A stretch of 37,623 nucleotides of DNA from Cryomorphaceae bacterium (GTDB lineage Bacteria > Bacteroidota > Bacteroidia > Flavobacteriales > Flavobacteriaceae), in the NCBI GenBank assembly GCA_003331265.1, contig QOPV01000013.1:1-37623 (forward strand), in the 5' to 3' direction. Below the pieces are notes generated by a model. The model searched no databases. It saw only the letters and a program-made list of their open reading frames with translations, and was not told the DNA's origin. The translations under genes and the position numbers were made by a program. Each line of letters opens with the position of its first letter. Position 1 is the stretch's first letter. Positions 17,374 through 25,660 of this stretch are shown here, in pieces.

Positions 17374-18114
17374 ATGAAAATAATCAAACTTGATGCCATT
17401 AATTCAACAAATGAATATTTAAAGAAATATATTAAAGAAAATTTTATTAAAACAACACATGTTGCATATACTTTCAATCAAACAAATGGAAAAGGGCAAA
17501 GAGGAAAGACCTGGGACTCTGAACAAGGAAAGAATTTAGCATTTTCACTATGTTTATTTCCAGAAAATGTAAAAGCTAAGGATCAATTTAGCTTTAACAT
17601 GATAGTTTCACTTTTTTTATTTAATATATTAAAATCATTAAAAATTCCCAATCTTAAAATAAAATGGCCAAACGACATATTGTCAGGCGGAAAAAAAATA
17701 TGTGGAATTTTAAATGAGTTTAAGCTTAGAGGAGATAGCGTGGAAAATATTATAGTTGGATTTGGTCTTAATATTAACCAAGAAAATTTTGATAATTTAC
17801 CAAATGCATCTTCCTTAAAATTAATTAATAAAATTACTTATGATTTAAATAACTTTACTGCTTTAATCATACAAAGCTTAAAAAGATATGATTATTTAAA
17901 TCCCAAATCAGAACTAGAATTAAAAAAAATCAATACTAATTATAATAGGAACTTATATAAATTAAATAACTTTAGCAATTTTAAAAATTCAGAAAAAAAG
18001 ATATTTCAAGGAAAAATAATATCTGTTGGCAAGGATGGACTTTTAAAAATGAGATTAAAAAACGGTAATATTGAAAACTATAATTTTCAAGAAATTCAAA
18101 TGGTTTTAAACTAA
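17374..18114 (+). CDS. birA: Biotin--[acetyl-CoA-carboxylase] ligase BirA (no HTH domain)
   Basis: The enzyme activates biotin to biotinyl-AMP and attaches it to the carboxyl-carrier protein. Key motifs are NSTNEYLK near the N-terminus, the biotin/AMP loop NGKGQRGKTW (38-47; family GRGRRGR), KWPNDI (97-102) and KICGIL (108-113), then VGFGLNIN. There is no N-terminal DNA-binding domain, so it is a monofunctional ligase and not a biotin repressor. The 246-aa length is typical. It begins 71 bp from the divergent rsfS and is followed 11 nt later by the YqaA-like gene, so the two are likely cotranscribed. Confidence 0.92.
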   Translation: MKIIKLDAINSTNEYLKKYIKENFIKTTHVAYTFNQTNGKGQRGKTWDSEQGKNLAFSLCLFPENVKAKDQFSFNMIVSLFLFNILKSLKIPNLKIKWPNDILSGGKKICGILNEFKLRGDSVENIIVGFGLNINQENFDNLPNASSLKLINKITYDLNNFTALIIQSLKRYDYLNPKSELELKKINTNYNRNLYKLNNFSNFKNSEKKIFQGKIISVGKDGLLKMRLKNGNIENYNFQEIQMVLN

Positions 18115-18125
18115 AAATAAATATT

Positions 18126-18575
18126 ATGGAATCATTTGTTGAGTTAGGTTTTTTGGGACTGTTTTTAGCGAGTTTTTTAGGAGCAACCGTGATACCTTTA
18201 AGTTCCGAAATTGTTTTGAGTTATCTGATAGTAAAAGGATTTGATATTAATTTAAGTATAATTATTGCTTCTATTGGTAATTGGCTTGGTGGATTAAGTA
18301 GTTATTTTTTAGGAAGTCTAGGGAAATGGGAGTTTATTGAAAAATATTTTAGAATAAAAAAAGAAAAGATTATTCGCTTTAAAGAAAAAATCGACCGTTG
18401 GGGGAGTACTTACGCTTTTCTTTGTTGCTTACCCATTATTGGAGATCCTATTGCAGTTAGTTTAGGATTTTTTAAAATAAATTTTATGAGAGTGTCTCTT
18501 TGGATGTTTATTGGAAAACTTGCCAAGTACATAGTTTGGGCAATTATAACATACTACGGAATTTCAATTTTTTAA
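18126..18575 (+). CDS. YqaA-like DedA-superfamily membrane protein
   Basis: The 149-aa protein has about four hydrophobic segments with a charged middle (RIKKEKIIRFKEKIDRWG, about residues 76-93). FLGATVIPLSSEIVL near the N-terminus and the SIGNWLGGLSSYFLG segment match the YqaA branch of the DedA/SNARE-associated (VTT domain) superfamily. Members of the wider superfamily include lipid scramblases and flippases, but YqaA itself has no settled role. It follows birA by 11 nt. Its 3' end overlaps the convergent SDR gene by 4 nt, leaving no room for a separate terminator. Confidence 0.82.
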   Translation: MESFVELGFLGLFLASFLGATVIPLSSEIVLSYLIVKGFDINLSIIIASIGNWLGGLSSYFLGSLGKWEFIEKYFRIKKEKIIRFKEKIDRWGSTYAFLCCLPIIGDPIAVSLGFFKINFMRVSLWMFIGKLAKYIVWAIITYYGISIF

Positions 18576-19366
18576 TTATCATACCTTCCTGGAGCTAAAA
18601 TACCAGATAGAAAATCAAAAATGAATTGTGGCACTATTTTTATTAAAAACACTATAACTCTCCATGTTTTAGTTGGTACTATAATTTTTTTACCATTTAA
18701 CATTCCAATTACTCCCTCCTCTGCTATTCTTGATGCCGATTTTTTTAGAAATTGAGGAACACTATCCATTTCATCTTGAACTCCGCTAGCTGTATGAAAG
18801 TTAGTAACTGTATAACCAGGGCACAATGCGGTAGATGTAATTCCTTTTGAATTATAATTAATATTAAGAGCCTCATTAAATCTATTCATAAAAGTTTTAA
18901 TTGGACCATATAAAACCTGAATTGCAGCTGGAGGTGCAAATGCAGCAACAGAGGAAACAATCATGATTTTCCCTTTACCTTTTTTTAACATATTTCTTAA
19001 AAAAAGTTTAGTTAAAGAAATTACAGAAGTTCCTAAAACTCTAATACATTTTTCTTCTTCTTCAACTGTATTTTTTTCAAAAGAATTAGGAAGAGCATAT
19101 CCAGCGTTATTAACTAAAATACCTACATGATAGTTTTTTGATTCACAAAAATTAAAAATATTTTGTGGACCATCTTTATCTGCTAAATCACAAGAAAAAT
19201 AAGTAGTTTCAACTTTATATTTAGAATTAATTTTTTCAGAAATAGTTTTTAATTTTGTCTCTGTCCTTGATGTTAAAATTATATTAAAACCTCTTTTTGC
19301 AAGAGAGTAACATATTTGTTCACCTATTCCTGAACTTGCTCCAGTTACTAGTGCAAATGATTTCAT
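18572..19366 (-). CDS. Short-chain dehydrogenase/reductase
   Basis: Classical SDR fold: the cofactor motif TGASSGIG at residues 8-15, NNAG at 86-89, the catalytic serine in VSS (138-139) and YxxxK at Y153/K157. R35 after the second strand (LTSR) suggests NADP(H) preference. The C-terminus after residue 230 is hydrophobic (VIVFLIKIVPQFIFDFLSG) and may associate with membrane, as in SDRs related to DltE/YqjQ or acyl-chain reductases. The substrate is not predictable. Its start overlaps the stop of the upstream small gene by 1 nt (TAATG), which argues for coupling with that gene and pyrE. Confidence 0.88.
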   Translation of the reverse strand: MKSFALVTGASSGIGEQICYSLAKRGFNIILTSRTETKLKTISEKINSKYKVETTYFSCDLADKDGPQNIFNFCESKNYHVGILVNNAGYALPNSFEKNTVEEEEKCIRVLGTSVISLTKLFLRNMLKKGKGKIMIVSSVAAFAPPAAIQVLYGPIKTFMNRFNEALNINYNSKGITSTALCPGYTVTNFHTASGVQDEMDSVPQFLKKSASRIAEEGVIGMLNGKKIIVPTKTWRVIVFLIKIVPQFIFDFLSGILAPGRYDN

Positions 19367-19761
19367 TAAATTAGTTTAGCAGTATTAATTGATAAGTCAT
19401 TAATAAATGATTGAAGAGGGGTTTTTACCATCATCTGAATCATAGGATTTAAGTCTCCATTAAATTCAAGTGAGAAAGCACAATTATTTTCATCAATTTT
19501 TTTTATTTGTGCAGTGAGCAAAAAATTAATTTTGGAATCGCTTGAATTAAGTTCAATGAGAGATGGTGATTTTTTTTCACCAATCACTAGTTTAATTGCT
19601 GGCATTCCTTTAAGAGAAAAAATTAATGTATTTGGGTCTATTACTTCAAATTTTGAAACATTATCGGGCATAATTATTTTAAAATTTTCGACAATAGATA
19701 GTTTTTCAAACAGTTCAATATCTGAAATATTTAAATTACTTGATGTGCTTTTTAATATCAT
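19366..19761 (-). CDS. Small SRPBCC-like conserved protein
   Basis: This 131-aa protein has no signal peptide or membrane segment. Its pattern (N-terminal helix, then alternating strands, a late helix ending in SFINDLSINTAKLI) and its place immediately after pyrE resemble a small flavobacterial protein annotated as SRPBCC family, a lipid- or ligand-binding helix-grip fold. The match is by general appearance and context, not by catalytic residues, since the fold has none in common. It lies 12 nt downstream of pyrE and overlaps the SDR start by 1 nt. Function is unknown. Confidence 0.65.
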   Translation of the reverse strand: MILKSTSSNLNISDIELFEKLSIVENFKIIMPDNVSKFEVIDPNTLIFSLKGMPAIKLVIGEKKSPSLIELNSSDSKINFLLTAQIKKIDENNCAFSLEFNGDLNPMIQMMVKTPLQSFINDLSINTAKLI

Positions 19762-19773
19762 TGTAATGCTAGT

Positions 19774-20415
19774 TTATTTTTGCCATTCACTTGGATTTTG
19801 TTTCCACTCGTTCAAAACTTTAAATTCATCGTCATTTATATATTTTATTTCTAAAGCCTGTTCTAAAAGAACATCATAGGAGCTTAGAGTATATAATTCT
19901 ACATTATTATTATTAAAATTTTCATATGAAATTGGAAACCCATAAGTGAAAATACTAATCATACCTTTAACTATTAAATTAGCTTCCCTTAAAGCTTCAA
20001 CAGCTACCAAACTACTATTTCCCGTACTAATTAAATCCTCAATCACCACTACATTTTGACCTTCACTAAAATATCCTTCAATTTGGTTTTTTCTTCCATG
20101 TTTTTTTGAGTTAGGTCTAACATATATAAAAGGTAAGTTCATTATATCAGCTACAAGCATTCCAATTCCAATAGCCCCTGTTGCTACCCCTGCTATTAAA
20201 TCAGGTTTTCCATACAACTCATTAATTTGTTTGGAAATTTGTTCTCTTACATAAACTCTGATATGTGGATAAGACAGTATTATTCTATTATCACAATAAA
20301 TTGGAGATTTCCAACCACTAGCCCAAGTAAAGGGATTTTTTGGATTCAATTTTATTGCATTAATTTGTAATAGAAGTTCAGCAGTTTTTTTTGCAGTATT
20401 ATAATCTAATATCAT
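19774..20415 (-). CDS. pyrE: Orotate phosphoribosyltransferase PyrE
   Basis: PyrE joins orotate to PRPP to form OMP in pyrimidine synthesis. NPFTWASGWKSPIYCDNR near the N-terminus and the PRPP loop VVVIEDLISTGNSSL are diagnostic, with RPNSKKHGRKNQIEG between them carrying the catalytic lysines. I use the ATG at 20415 (213 aa). The frame runs 13 codons further upstream to 20454, but that would put the start inside the divergent Nudix gene, and family members begin near MILDYNTAKKTAELL. An exact promoter box lies 4 nt upstream of the chosen ATG. It leads a unit pyrE-SRPBCC-SDR. Confidence 0.95.
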   Translation of the reverse strand: MILDYNTAKKTAELLLQINAIKLNPKNPFTWASGWKSPIYCDNRIILSYPHIRVYVREQISKQINELYGKPDLIAGVATGAIGIGMLVADIMNLPFIYVRPNSKKHGRKNQIEGYFSEGQNVVVIEDLISTGNSSLVAVEALREANLIVKGMISIFTYGFPISYENFNNNNVELYTLSSYDVLLEQALEIKYINDDEFKVLNEWKQNPSEWQK

Positions 20416-20419
20416 AAAA

Positions 20420-20427
20420 CAAATGTA
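20420..20427 (-). promoter_or_regulatory. Predicted -7 promoter element for pyrE, overlapping the Nudix start codon
   Basis: TACATTTG on the minus strand exactly fits TAnnTTTG and ends 4 nt before the pyrE ATG, placing the expected start of transcription at or next to that ATG. On the opposite strand the same bases contain the ATG of the Nudix gene (20423-20425). A TTTTC about 20 nt upstream is a weak -33 candidate. Confidence 0.55.
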
Positions 20428-21007
20428 TAAAGTTTTTCTTAATGAAAATGTCATAAATCTAACAAGTGAAATTCAATTTGGCTCTAATATAACTGTGCTT
20501 CCTTTGAAAGAGACTTCTATTGATGATGTTATTTCAAAAGTTAAAAAACATAAGAAAATTTATTTGTATCACCATAATTCCTTAAAATTGATTTCGAATT
20601 TTAAGAAAAAAATTAAAGTTGTTAAGGCCGGTGGTGGTGTTGTAACTAATTCTAAGGACGAAATATTATTCATATTCAGAAGAAATAAATGGGATTTACC
20701 CAAAGGAAAAATGGATAAAGGCGAAACTATTGAAAATACTGCAGTTCGAGAAGTTGAAGAGGAAACTGGGGTTAAAAACCTTGTTATTTCAAGTTTTTTT
20801 AAAGATACATATCATATCTTTAAAAAGGACAGCAATTATTTTTTAAAACAAACTTCCTGGTTTAATATGAGCTCAAATTACGATGGTGAACTACATCCAG
20901 AGTTAAATGAAGGTATTAGTAAGGTTGTTTGGAAAAGTAGATCGAAGATAAAAAAAATTAAAAATACTTTTCCGAATATTAAATTACTATTGAAAAAATT
21001 AATTTAG
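20423..21007 (+). CDS. Nudix hydrolase
   Basis: The complete Nudix box GX5EX7REUXEEXGU runs from G95 to V117, with R109, E110, E113 and E114 in place for metal binding. The domain occupies about residues 68-190, following a short N-terminal region (1-66) that is conserved in flavobacterial relatives but unnamed. The substrate, some nucleoside diphosphate linked to a moiety, cannot be told; LPKGKMDKGE is typical of the ADP-ribose/ApnA-type hydrolases. It starts only 7 nt from the divergent pyrE, an arrangement I recall as common in flavobacteria, and its 3' end overlaps coaD by 9 nt. Confidence 0.9.
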   Translation: MYKVFLNENVINLTSEIQFGSNITVLPLKETSIDDVISKVKKHKKIYLYHHNSLKLISNFKKKIKVVKAGGGVVTNSKDEILFIFRRNKWDLPKGKMDKGETIENTAVREVEEETGVKNLVISSFFKDTYHIFKKDSNYFLKQTSWFNMSSNYDGELHPELNEGISKVVWKSRSKIKKIKNTFPNIKLLLKKLI

Positions 21008-21454
21008 TTTGACAGATTCTGGAACAAGGAGTTTGTAATCACCTTTATTATCTATAAGCTCCCTAACTATACTACTACTTATAAATGATGTTTTTGCAGA
21101 AGTGAGCAAGAATATTGTTTCAATTTTTGAAAGCTTTCTATTAGTTCGAGCAATTGCTTTTTCAAACTCAAAATCCCCATTATTTCTAATACCTCTTACA
21201 ATGAAATTTGCTCCAACTTTTTTACAAAAATCTATTGTCAAACCTTGATAAGCTTCTACTTTAATTTTAGATTCACCAGTAAAACAATTTTTAATAAACT
21301 CAATTCTTTGTCTTTCAGAAAACATTGTTTTTTTTTGACTATTTCTTCCAACACCAACAATGATTTCATCAAAAAGAGAAAGACTTCTTTTCAAGATATC
21401 TAAATGTCCTAGTGTAAAAGGATCGAATGATCCAGGGAAAATTGCTTTTCTCAT
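20999..21454 (-). CDS. coaD: Phosphopantetheine adenylyltransferase CoaD
   Basis: CoaD transfers AMP to 4'-phosphopantetheine to give dephospho-CoA. The nucleotidyltransferase signature GSFDPFTLGHLDIL (8-21), with T14 and H17, is followed by VRGIRNNGDFEFE and the C-terminal ISSSIVREL. Length of 151 aa is typical. It follows ddl with an 18-nt gap, so ddl and coaD are likely one transcript. The 3' end overlaps that of the convergent Nudix gene by 9 nt. Confidence 0.95.
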   Translation of the reverse strand: MRKAIFPGSFDPFTLGHLDILKRSLSLFDEIIVGVGRNSQKKTMFSERQRIEFIKNCFTGESKIKVEAYQGLTIDFCKKVGANFIVRGIRNNGDFEFEKAIARTNRKLSKIETIFLLTSAKTSFISSSIVRELIDNKGDYKLLVPESVKLN

Positions 21455-21472
21455 TTATTAAATATAAATAAT

Positions 21473-22447
21473 TTATTCTATAGCTTGTTTAATTAGCTCA
21501 CTAAACAAATTTTTTAATGAAATGCCTTTTATTTTTGCCTGTTTAGGAAAAATACTTTCCTGAGTCATTCCTGGGACAGAATTTATTTCCAAGAAATATG
21601 GTTTATCTCCGATAAAAATAAATTCACTTCTTGACAAACCTTTTAAACCAAGTTTTTTATAAATTTTCTTTGAAATTTCAGTTACATTCTTTTTTTGAAT
21701 TTCTGAAATATTAGCTGGTGTAATTTCTTTAGATTTCCCTTCGTATTTAGCTTCATAATCAAAAAAATCATTATCACTTACTAATTGAGTAATACCAAAG
21801 ACTTCAACATTTTTTCTATAATTCATAACGCCAACTGAAACTTCAATTCCATCTAAAAATGCCTCGACTAAAACCTCATTATCAATTTTAAATGAATTTT
21901 CGATGGACCTTTTTAAGTCTTCTTTGTTGTAAACCTTAAAAACTCCAAAACTGCTCCCAGATTTATTTGCTTTAACAAAACAAGGTAAGCCTATTGTTTT
22001 GGTGATCATATCTTCATTAATATCATCTCCGAGATTTAAATTAATTGATTTAGCTGACGGTATATTATATTTTTGTAAAACTGAAATACAATCTCTTTTA
22101 TTAAATGTTAAAGCAGAAGTGTATGCGCTACAGCCTGTATATGGAATACCAATTAAATCAAAATAAGATTGTAGAAGTCCATCTTCACCAGGTGAACCAT
22201 GTACAATTATAAAAGCTATGTCGAATTTTATTTTTTTATTTTTAATTTGAACCGAAAAATCATCTTTAGAAATTTTGAATTTATTATTGTCATTATCTAA
22301 ATAAATCCATTCATCACTTCTTATAACAATTTTAAAAGCTAAATACAGTTCTTTATCGAGATTATCCAAAACAACTTGGCCACTTTTAATTGAAATATCA
22401 TATTCAGATGAATATCCTCCCATCAATACAGCCACATTTTTTTTCAT
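21473..22447 (-). CDS. ddl: D-alanine--D-alanine ligase
   Basis: Ddl forms the D-Ala-D-Ala dipeptide for peptidoglycan. It is an ATP-grasp enzyme: MGGYSSEYDISIKSG at the N-terminus, HGSPGEDG (the family usually has HGxxGEDG), LPCFVKANKSGSSFGV at the ATP site and FLEINSVPGMT near the end for the metal ligands. Length of 324 aa is usual for the short Bacteroidota form. A promoter box ends 4 nt before the ATG. It is divergent from the PASTA gene across 73 bp. Confidence 0.95.
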   Translation of the reverse strand: MKKNVAVLMGGYSSEYDISIKSGQVVLDNLDKELYLAFKIVIRSDEWIYLDNDNNKFKISKDDFSVQIKNKKIKFDIAFIIVHGSPGEDGLLQSYFDLIGIPYTGCSAYTSALTFNKRDCISVLQKYNIPSAKSINLNLGDDINEDMITKTIGLPCFVKANKSGSSFGVFKVYNKEDLKRSIENSFKIDNEVLVEAFLDGIEVSVGVMNYRKNVEVFGITQLVSDNDFFDYEAKYEGKSKEITPANISEIQKKNVTEISKKIYKKLGLKGLSRSEFIFIGDKPYFLEINSVPGMTQESIFPKQAKIKGISLKNLFSELIKQAIE

Positions 22448-22451
22448 ACAA

Positions 22452-22459
22452 CAAAAATA
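22452..22459 (-). promoter_or_regulatory. Predicted -7 promoter element for ddl
   Basis: TATTTTTG on the minus strand fits TAnnTTTG exactly and ends 4 nt before the ddl ATG, so the transcript is expected to begin at or very near the start codon. A TTTTG upstream lies about 15 nt away, shorter than the usual spacer, so the -33 call is weak. Confidence 0.45.
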
Positions 22460-22499
22460 TCATTTATTTTAAGTCAAAACACAGAGATAACATATTTTA

Positions 22500-22507
22500 T
22501 ATATTTG
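22500..22507 (+). promoter_or_regulatory. Predicted -7 promoter element for the PASTA gene
   Basis: TATATTTG followed by C is an exact Bacteroidota -7 box ending 13 nt before the ATG at 22521. No convincing TTTG is seen at the -33 position. Confidence 0.5.
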
Positions 22508-22520
22508 CTTAAAATTACAA

Positions 22521-23081
22521 ATGAATTTGTTAAAGTATTTTTTTACTAGGTATTTTTTAAAGCAAATATTTATTGCTTCTATTATTACTGGAATTATGTT
22601 AGCTGTTGTTTTTGTATATCTAAACATAAATACTAATCACAATAATTACATTTCAGTTCCAGATTTAAAGGGTCTCGTTATTAATGATGTAGAAGAAATT
22701 TTAAATGAAAATAATTTAAAGTATCAGATATCTGATTCTACTTTTTTTAATCCTAATTTCCCTAAGTTTTCGGTTTTAGAGCAGTTGCCAATTGCTAATT
22801 CAAAAGTTAAAAAAAATAGAAAAATTTATTTAACTATTAATCCAGTTAATTATGGTAACATAGCAATACCTAATATTATTCAAATAACTAAAAGAAGTGC
22901 AATTTCAGCTCTTCTTTCATCAGATTTAGATTTAGGAGAAATTACCTTAATAGATAATATTGGTAAGGATATGGTTATTAAAATCTTGTTTGATGATACA
23001 GAGGTTGATCCAGGATTTTTAGTTCCAAAAAAATCTAAAATTGATTTGGTTCTTGGTAATGGTATTAAAAATGAAAAATGA
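22521..23081 (+). CDS. PASTA-domain membrane protein
   Basis: A short cytoplasmic N-terminus and one membrane segment (about residues 13-35) are followed by an extracytoplasmic part with two PASTA-like repeats: VPDLKGLVINDVEEILNENN with its partner strand to about 107, and IPNIIQITKRSAISALLSSD to the end. PASTA domains bind muropeptides or lipid II in penicillin-binding proteins and kinases; stand-alone forms like this are common in Bacteroidota next to rluD. The gene is near ddl, which fits a cell-envelope role by inference. Its stop overlaps the rluD start by 4 nt (ATGA). Confidence 0.88.
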   Translation: MNLLKYFFTRYFLKQIFIASIITGIMLAVVFVYLNINTNHNNYISVPDLKGLVINDVEEILNENNLKYQISDSTFFNPNFPKFSVLEQLPIANSKVKKNRKIYLTINPVNYGNIAIPNIIQITKRSAISALLSSDLDLGEITLIDNIGKDMVIKILFDDTEVDPGFLVPKKSKIDLVLGNGIKNEK

Positions 23082-24100
23082 TTGAAGTTGAAGAAAACAC
23101 TGATTATAGCAAAGATTTATTTGAACATTACCAATTTCATGCAGATAAAGGGCAAGAACCTTTAAGAGTAGATAAGTTTTTAATGAATCGAATTGAAAAT
23201 GCTACAAGAAATAAAATTCAAAATGCTGCTAAAAGTGGTTTTATATTCGTCAATGGAGAATCAGTCAAATCCAATTATAAAGTAAAACCTGGCGATAAAA
23301 TTAAAGTGATGTTTTCTCATCCACCCTATGAAAACTTATTAGTTGGTGAAGAAATGTCTCTTAATATTATTTTTGAGGACGAGTATTTACTTGTTGTCAA
23401 TAAGCCACCAGGTATTGTAGTTCACCCAGGTCATGGAAATTATAGTGGAACATTACTAAATGGATTAATTTATCATTTTAAAAACTTACCATCAAATAAA
23501 GATGGTAGACCAGGTTTAGTACATAGAATTGATAAGGATACTAGTGGTTTGTTAGTAATTGCTAAAACCGAGCTTTCCATGACTAATCTTGCGAAACAAT
23601 TTTATTTAAAAACTTCAAAAAGAAAATATATTGCACTTGTTTGGGGTGTTGTAGAAAAAGAAGAGGGCACTATCAATGAAAATTTGGCCAGAGACCCTAA
23701 AAACCGTTTGATAATGAGTGTGCCTGAGGATAAAGAAATTGGGAAAAGTGCAATAACTCATTATAAAGTGTTGGAGAGATTTAATTATGTAACTCTTTTA
23801 GAATGTCAGTTAGAGACTGGAAGAACTCACCAAATTAGAGCTCATATGAAATTTATTGGTCATCCTATTTTTAGCGACCAGAGATATGGTGGTGACAAAA
23901 TTTTAAAAGGAACAATTTTTAATAAATACAAACAATTTGTTCAGAATTGTTTCAAAACTCTACCAAGACAAGCCCTTCATGCAAAGTCTCTTGGCTTTTC
24001 ACACCCTGTTTTAAAAAAAGAATTAGATTTTGTTTCTGATCTCCCTGAAGACTTTACAGAATGTCTTAATAAATGGAGAAACTATTCAAATAATATTTGA
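23078..24100 (+). CDS. rluD: RluD-family 23S rRNA pseudouridine synthase
   Basis: An S4 RNA-binding domain (about residues 28-80, with RVDKFLMNRIENATRNKIQN) precedes the RluA-type catalytic domain. HRIDKDTSG (149-157) holds the catalytic aspartate D152; VNKPPGIVVHPG and ETGRTHQIRAHM are the other family motifs. RluD modifies helix 69 of 23S rRNA in E. coli; the S4-plus-catalytic layout supports RluD or RluC rather than RluA, but exact target sites are inferred. The 340-aa length is typical. Its ATG overlaps the PASTA stop, indicating coupling; yaaA follows after 33 nt. Confidence 0.92.
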   Translation: MIEVEENTDYSKDLFEHYQFHADKGQEPLRVDKFLMNRIENATRNKIQNAAKSGFIFVNGESVKSNYKVKPGDKIKVMFSHPPYENLLVGEEMSLNIIFEDEYLLVVNKPPGIVVHPGHGNYSGTLLNGLIYHFKNLPSNKDGRPGLVHRIDKDTSGLLVIAKTELSMTNLAKQFYLKTSKRKYIALVWGVVEKEEGTINENLARDPKNRLIMSVPEDKEIGKSAITHYKVLERFNYVTLLECQLETGRTHQIRAHMKFIGHPIFSDQRYGGDKILKGTIFNKYKQFVQNCFKTLPRQALHAKSLGFSHPVLKKELDFVSDLPEDFTECLNKWRNYSNNI

Positions 24101-24133
24101 TTTTTTTTAAATTTATATTTCAATTTATATTAT

Positions 24134-24895
24134 ATGAAAATTATTATTTCACCTGCAAAATCTCTTGATTTTGAAACACAACTACCAATTAAGAATTTTT
24201 CAGTTCCTGATTTTTTAACTGAATCTAAAATTATTAATCAATTACTGAAAAAAAAGTCACCATCTCAGTTAAAATCTTTAATGTCTATCTCAGATAAATT
24301 AGCCGAATTAAATTGGAACAGGAATAACAGTTTTAAAACTCCTTTTGATTCCGATAATTCAAGACCAAGTATTTTTACATTTAGTGGGGATGTCTACAGT
24401 GGTTTAGATGCGTTTAGTCTATCAGAAGATCAAATTAATAAGGCTCAAAACTCTTTGAGAATACTTTCAGGGCTTTATGGTATGTTGAAACCTTTAGATT
24501 TAATTCAGCCATATAGACTTGAAATGGGCACAAAATTAAATGTTGAAGGGTCAGTTAATTTATATGGATTTTGGAAAAATAAAATCACAAACAAATTAAA
24601 TGATGAGTTATTAAAGGATGAATTTTTTATTAATCTAGCTAGTAATGAATATTCATCTGTAATTGATAAAAAGACTTTAAATACAACTATGATTTCTCCA
24701 TCATTTAAGGATATGAAGAATGGAAAATTAAAAATTATTTCTTTTTATGCAAAAAAAGCTAGAGGAATGATGGTAAGGTATATTTTAGATAATGAAATTA
24801 ATAACTTGGAAGATCTTAAAGGTTTTGATTATGGAGGTTACAGTTACAGCTCAGAGGAAAGTGAAAAAATGAAGGAATTAGTTTTTATAAGATAG
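24134..24895 (+). CDS. yaaA: Peroxide stress protein YaaA (UPF0246/DUF328)
   Basis: The sequence matches the YaaA family end to end: MKIIISPAKSLDF at the N-terminus, FSGDVYSGLDA, LSGLYGMLKPLDLIQPYRLEMG, LASNEYS, and the terminal FDYGGYSYSSEESE. In E. coli YaaA is induced by OxyR and limits intracellular iron during peroxide stress, and it has a DNA-binding fold with a helix-hairpin-helix element. No OxyR-type site was identified here. The stop codon is immediately next to the stop of the convergent trpA with no intervening base. Confidence 0.93.
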   Translation: MKIIISPAKSLDFETQLPIKNFSVPDFLTESKIINQLLKKKSPSQLKSLMSISDKLAELNWNRNNSFKTPFDSDNSRPSIFTFSGDVYSGLDAFSLSEDQINKAQNSLRILSGLYGMLKPLDLIQPYRLEMGTKLNVEGSVNLYGFWKNKITNKLNDELLKDEFFINLASNEYSSVIDKKTLNTTMISPSFKDMKNGKLKIISFYAKKARGMMVRYILDNEINNLEDLKGFDYGGYSYSSEESEKMKELVFIR

Positions 24896-25660
24896 TTAAT
24901 TTCTTATTTTATTTATAAAATCACTCACTTTACCCACGCCATATTTTTTTAAGTGTTTTATAAATGCTGAACCTATAATCGCACCGTTACTGTTTTTAAT
25001 TGCATCTAAATATGTTTGCTTATTACTTATTCCAAATCCAATTATTAGTGGAGAGCTTAAATTCATTTTATTTATTCTTTCAAAGTATTTTGTTTGTTCT
25101 TTTTTAAAAGAATTAACAGATCCTGTAATACTAAAACTACTTACCATATAAATGAAACCACTAGAAATTTCATCAATAAATCTAATTCTTTTATCAGATG
25201 TTTGTGGAGTAATTAGAAACATGTTTAGAAGATTATATTTTTCAAAAATTGTTTTATAATTATTATTGTAAATTTCAACAGGTAAATCTGGAATTATTAG
25301 ACCATCTATTCCAGCTAACTCACAGTCCTTGCAAAAAGATTCAACTCCATATTGCATAATTGGGTTAAAGTAACCCATTATAATCAGAGGAATATTAGTT
25401 TCTTTTCTTAACCCTTTAAGTTGTTCAAATAATTTTTTAGTTGTCATTCCATTTTTTAATGCTTTTGTTGAACTTTCTTGAATAGTTGGACCATCTGCTA
25501 AAGGGTCACTAAAAGGCAGTCCAATTTCAATCATATCAACACCACAGTTGTCCAAACTTTTTATGATTGAAGTTGTATCAGAAAGATCTGGAAAACCTGC
25601 AGTGAAATAAATGGATAATATTTCTCTTTTTTTATTTAAAACTTTATTAATTCTATTCAT
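24896..25660 (-). CDS. trpA: Tryptophan synthase alpha chain TrpA
   Basis: TrpA cleaves indole-3-glycerol phosphate to indole, which is channelled to TrpB. The signature EIGLPFSDPLADGPTIQ (45-61) holds both catalytic acids, E45 and D56. MGYFNPIMQYG and GFGISN are the other phosphate-site motifs. Length of 254 aa is slightly short but complete. Unusually it is separated from trpB by a sulfatase gene: its ATG lies inside the end of that gene (8-nt overlap), so TrpA production probably depends on translation of the sulfatase. It is the last gene of the tryptophan operon. Confidence 0.96.
   Translation of the reverse strand: MNRINKVLNKKREILSIYFTAGFPDLSDTTSIIKSLDNCGVDMIEIGLPFSDPLADGPTIQESSTKALKNGMTTKKLFEQLKGLRKETNIPLIIMGYFNPIMQYGVESFCKDCELAGIDGLIIPDLPVEIYNNNYKTIFEKYNLLNMFLITPQTSDKRIRFIDEISSGFIYMVSSFSITGSVNSFKKEQTKYFERINKMNLSSPLIIGFGISNKQTYLDAIKNSNGAIIGSAFIKHLKKYGVGKVSDFINKIRN

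Noticed and set aside
20416-20454. 13-codon extension of pyrE
   Set aside because: It would place the start inside the divergent Nudix gene, upstream of the promoter box at 20420-20427; family members begin near the ATG at 20415.
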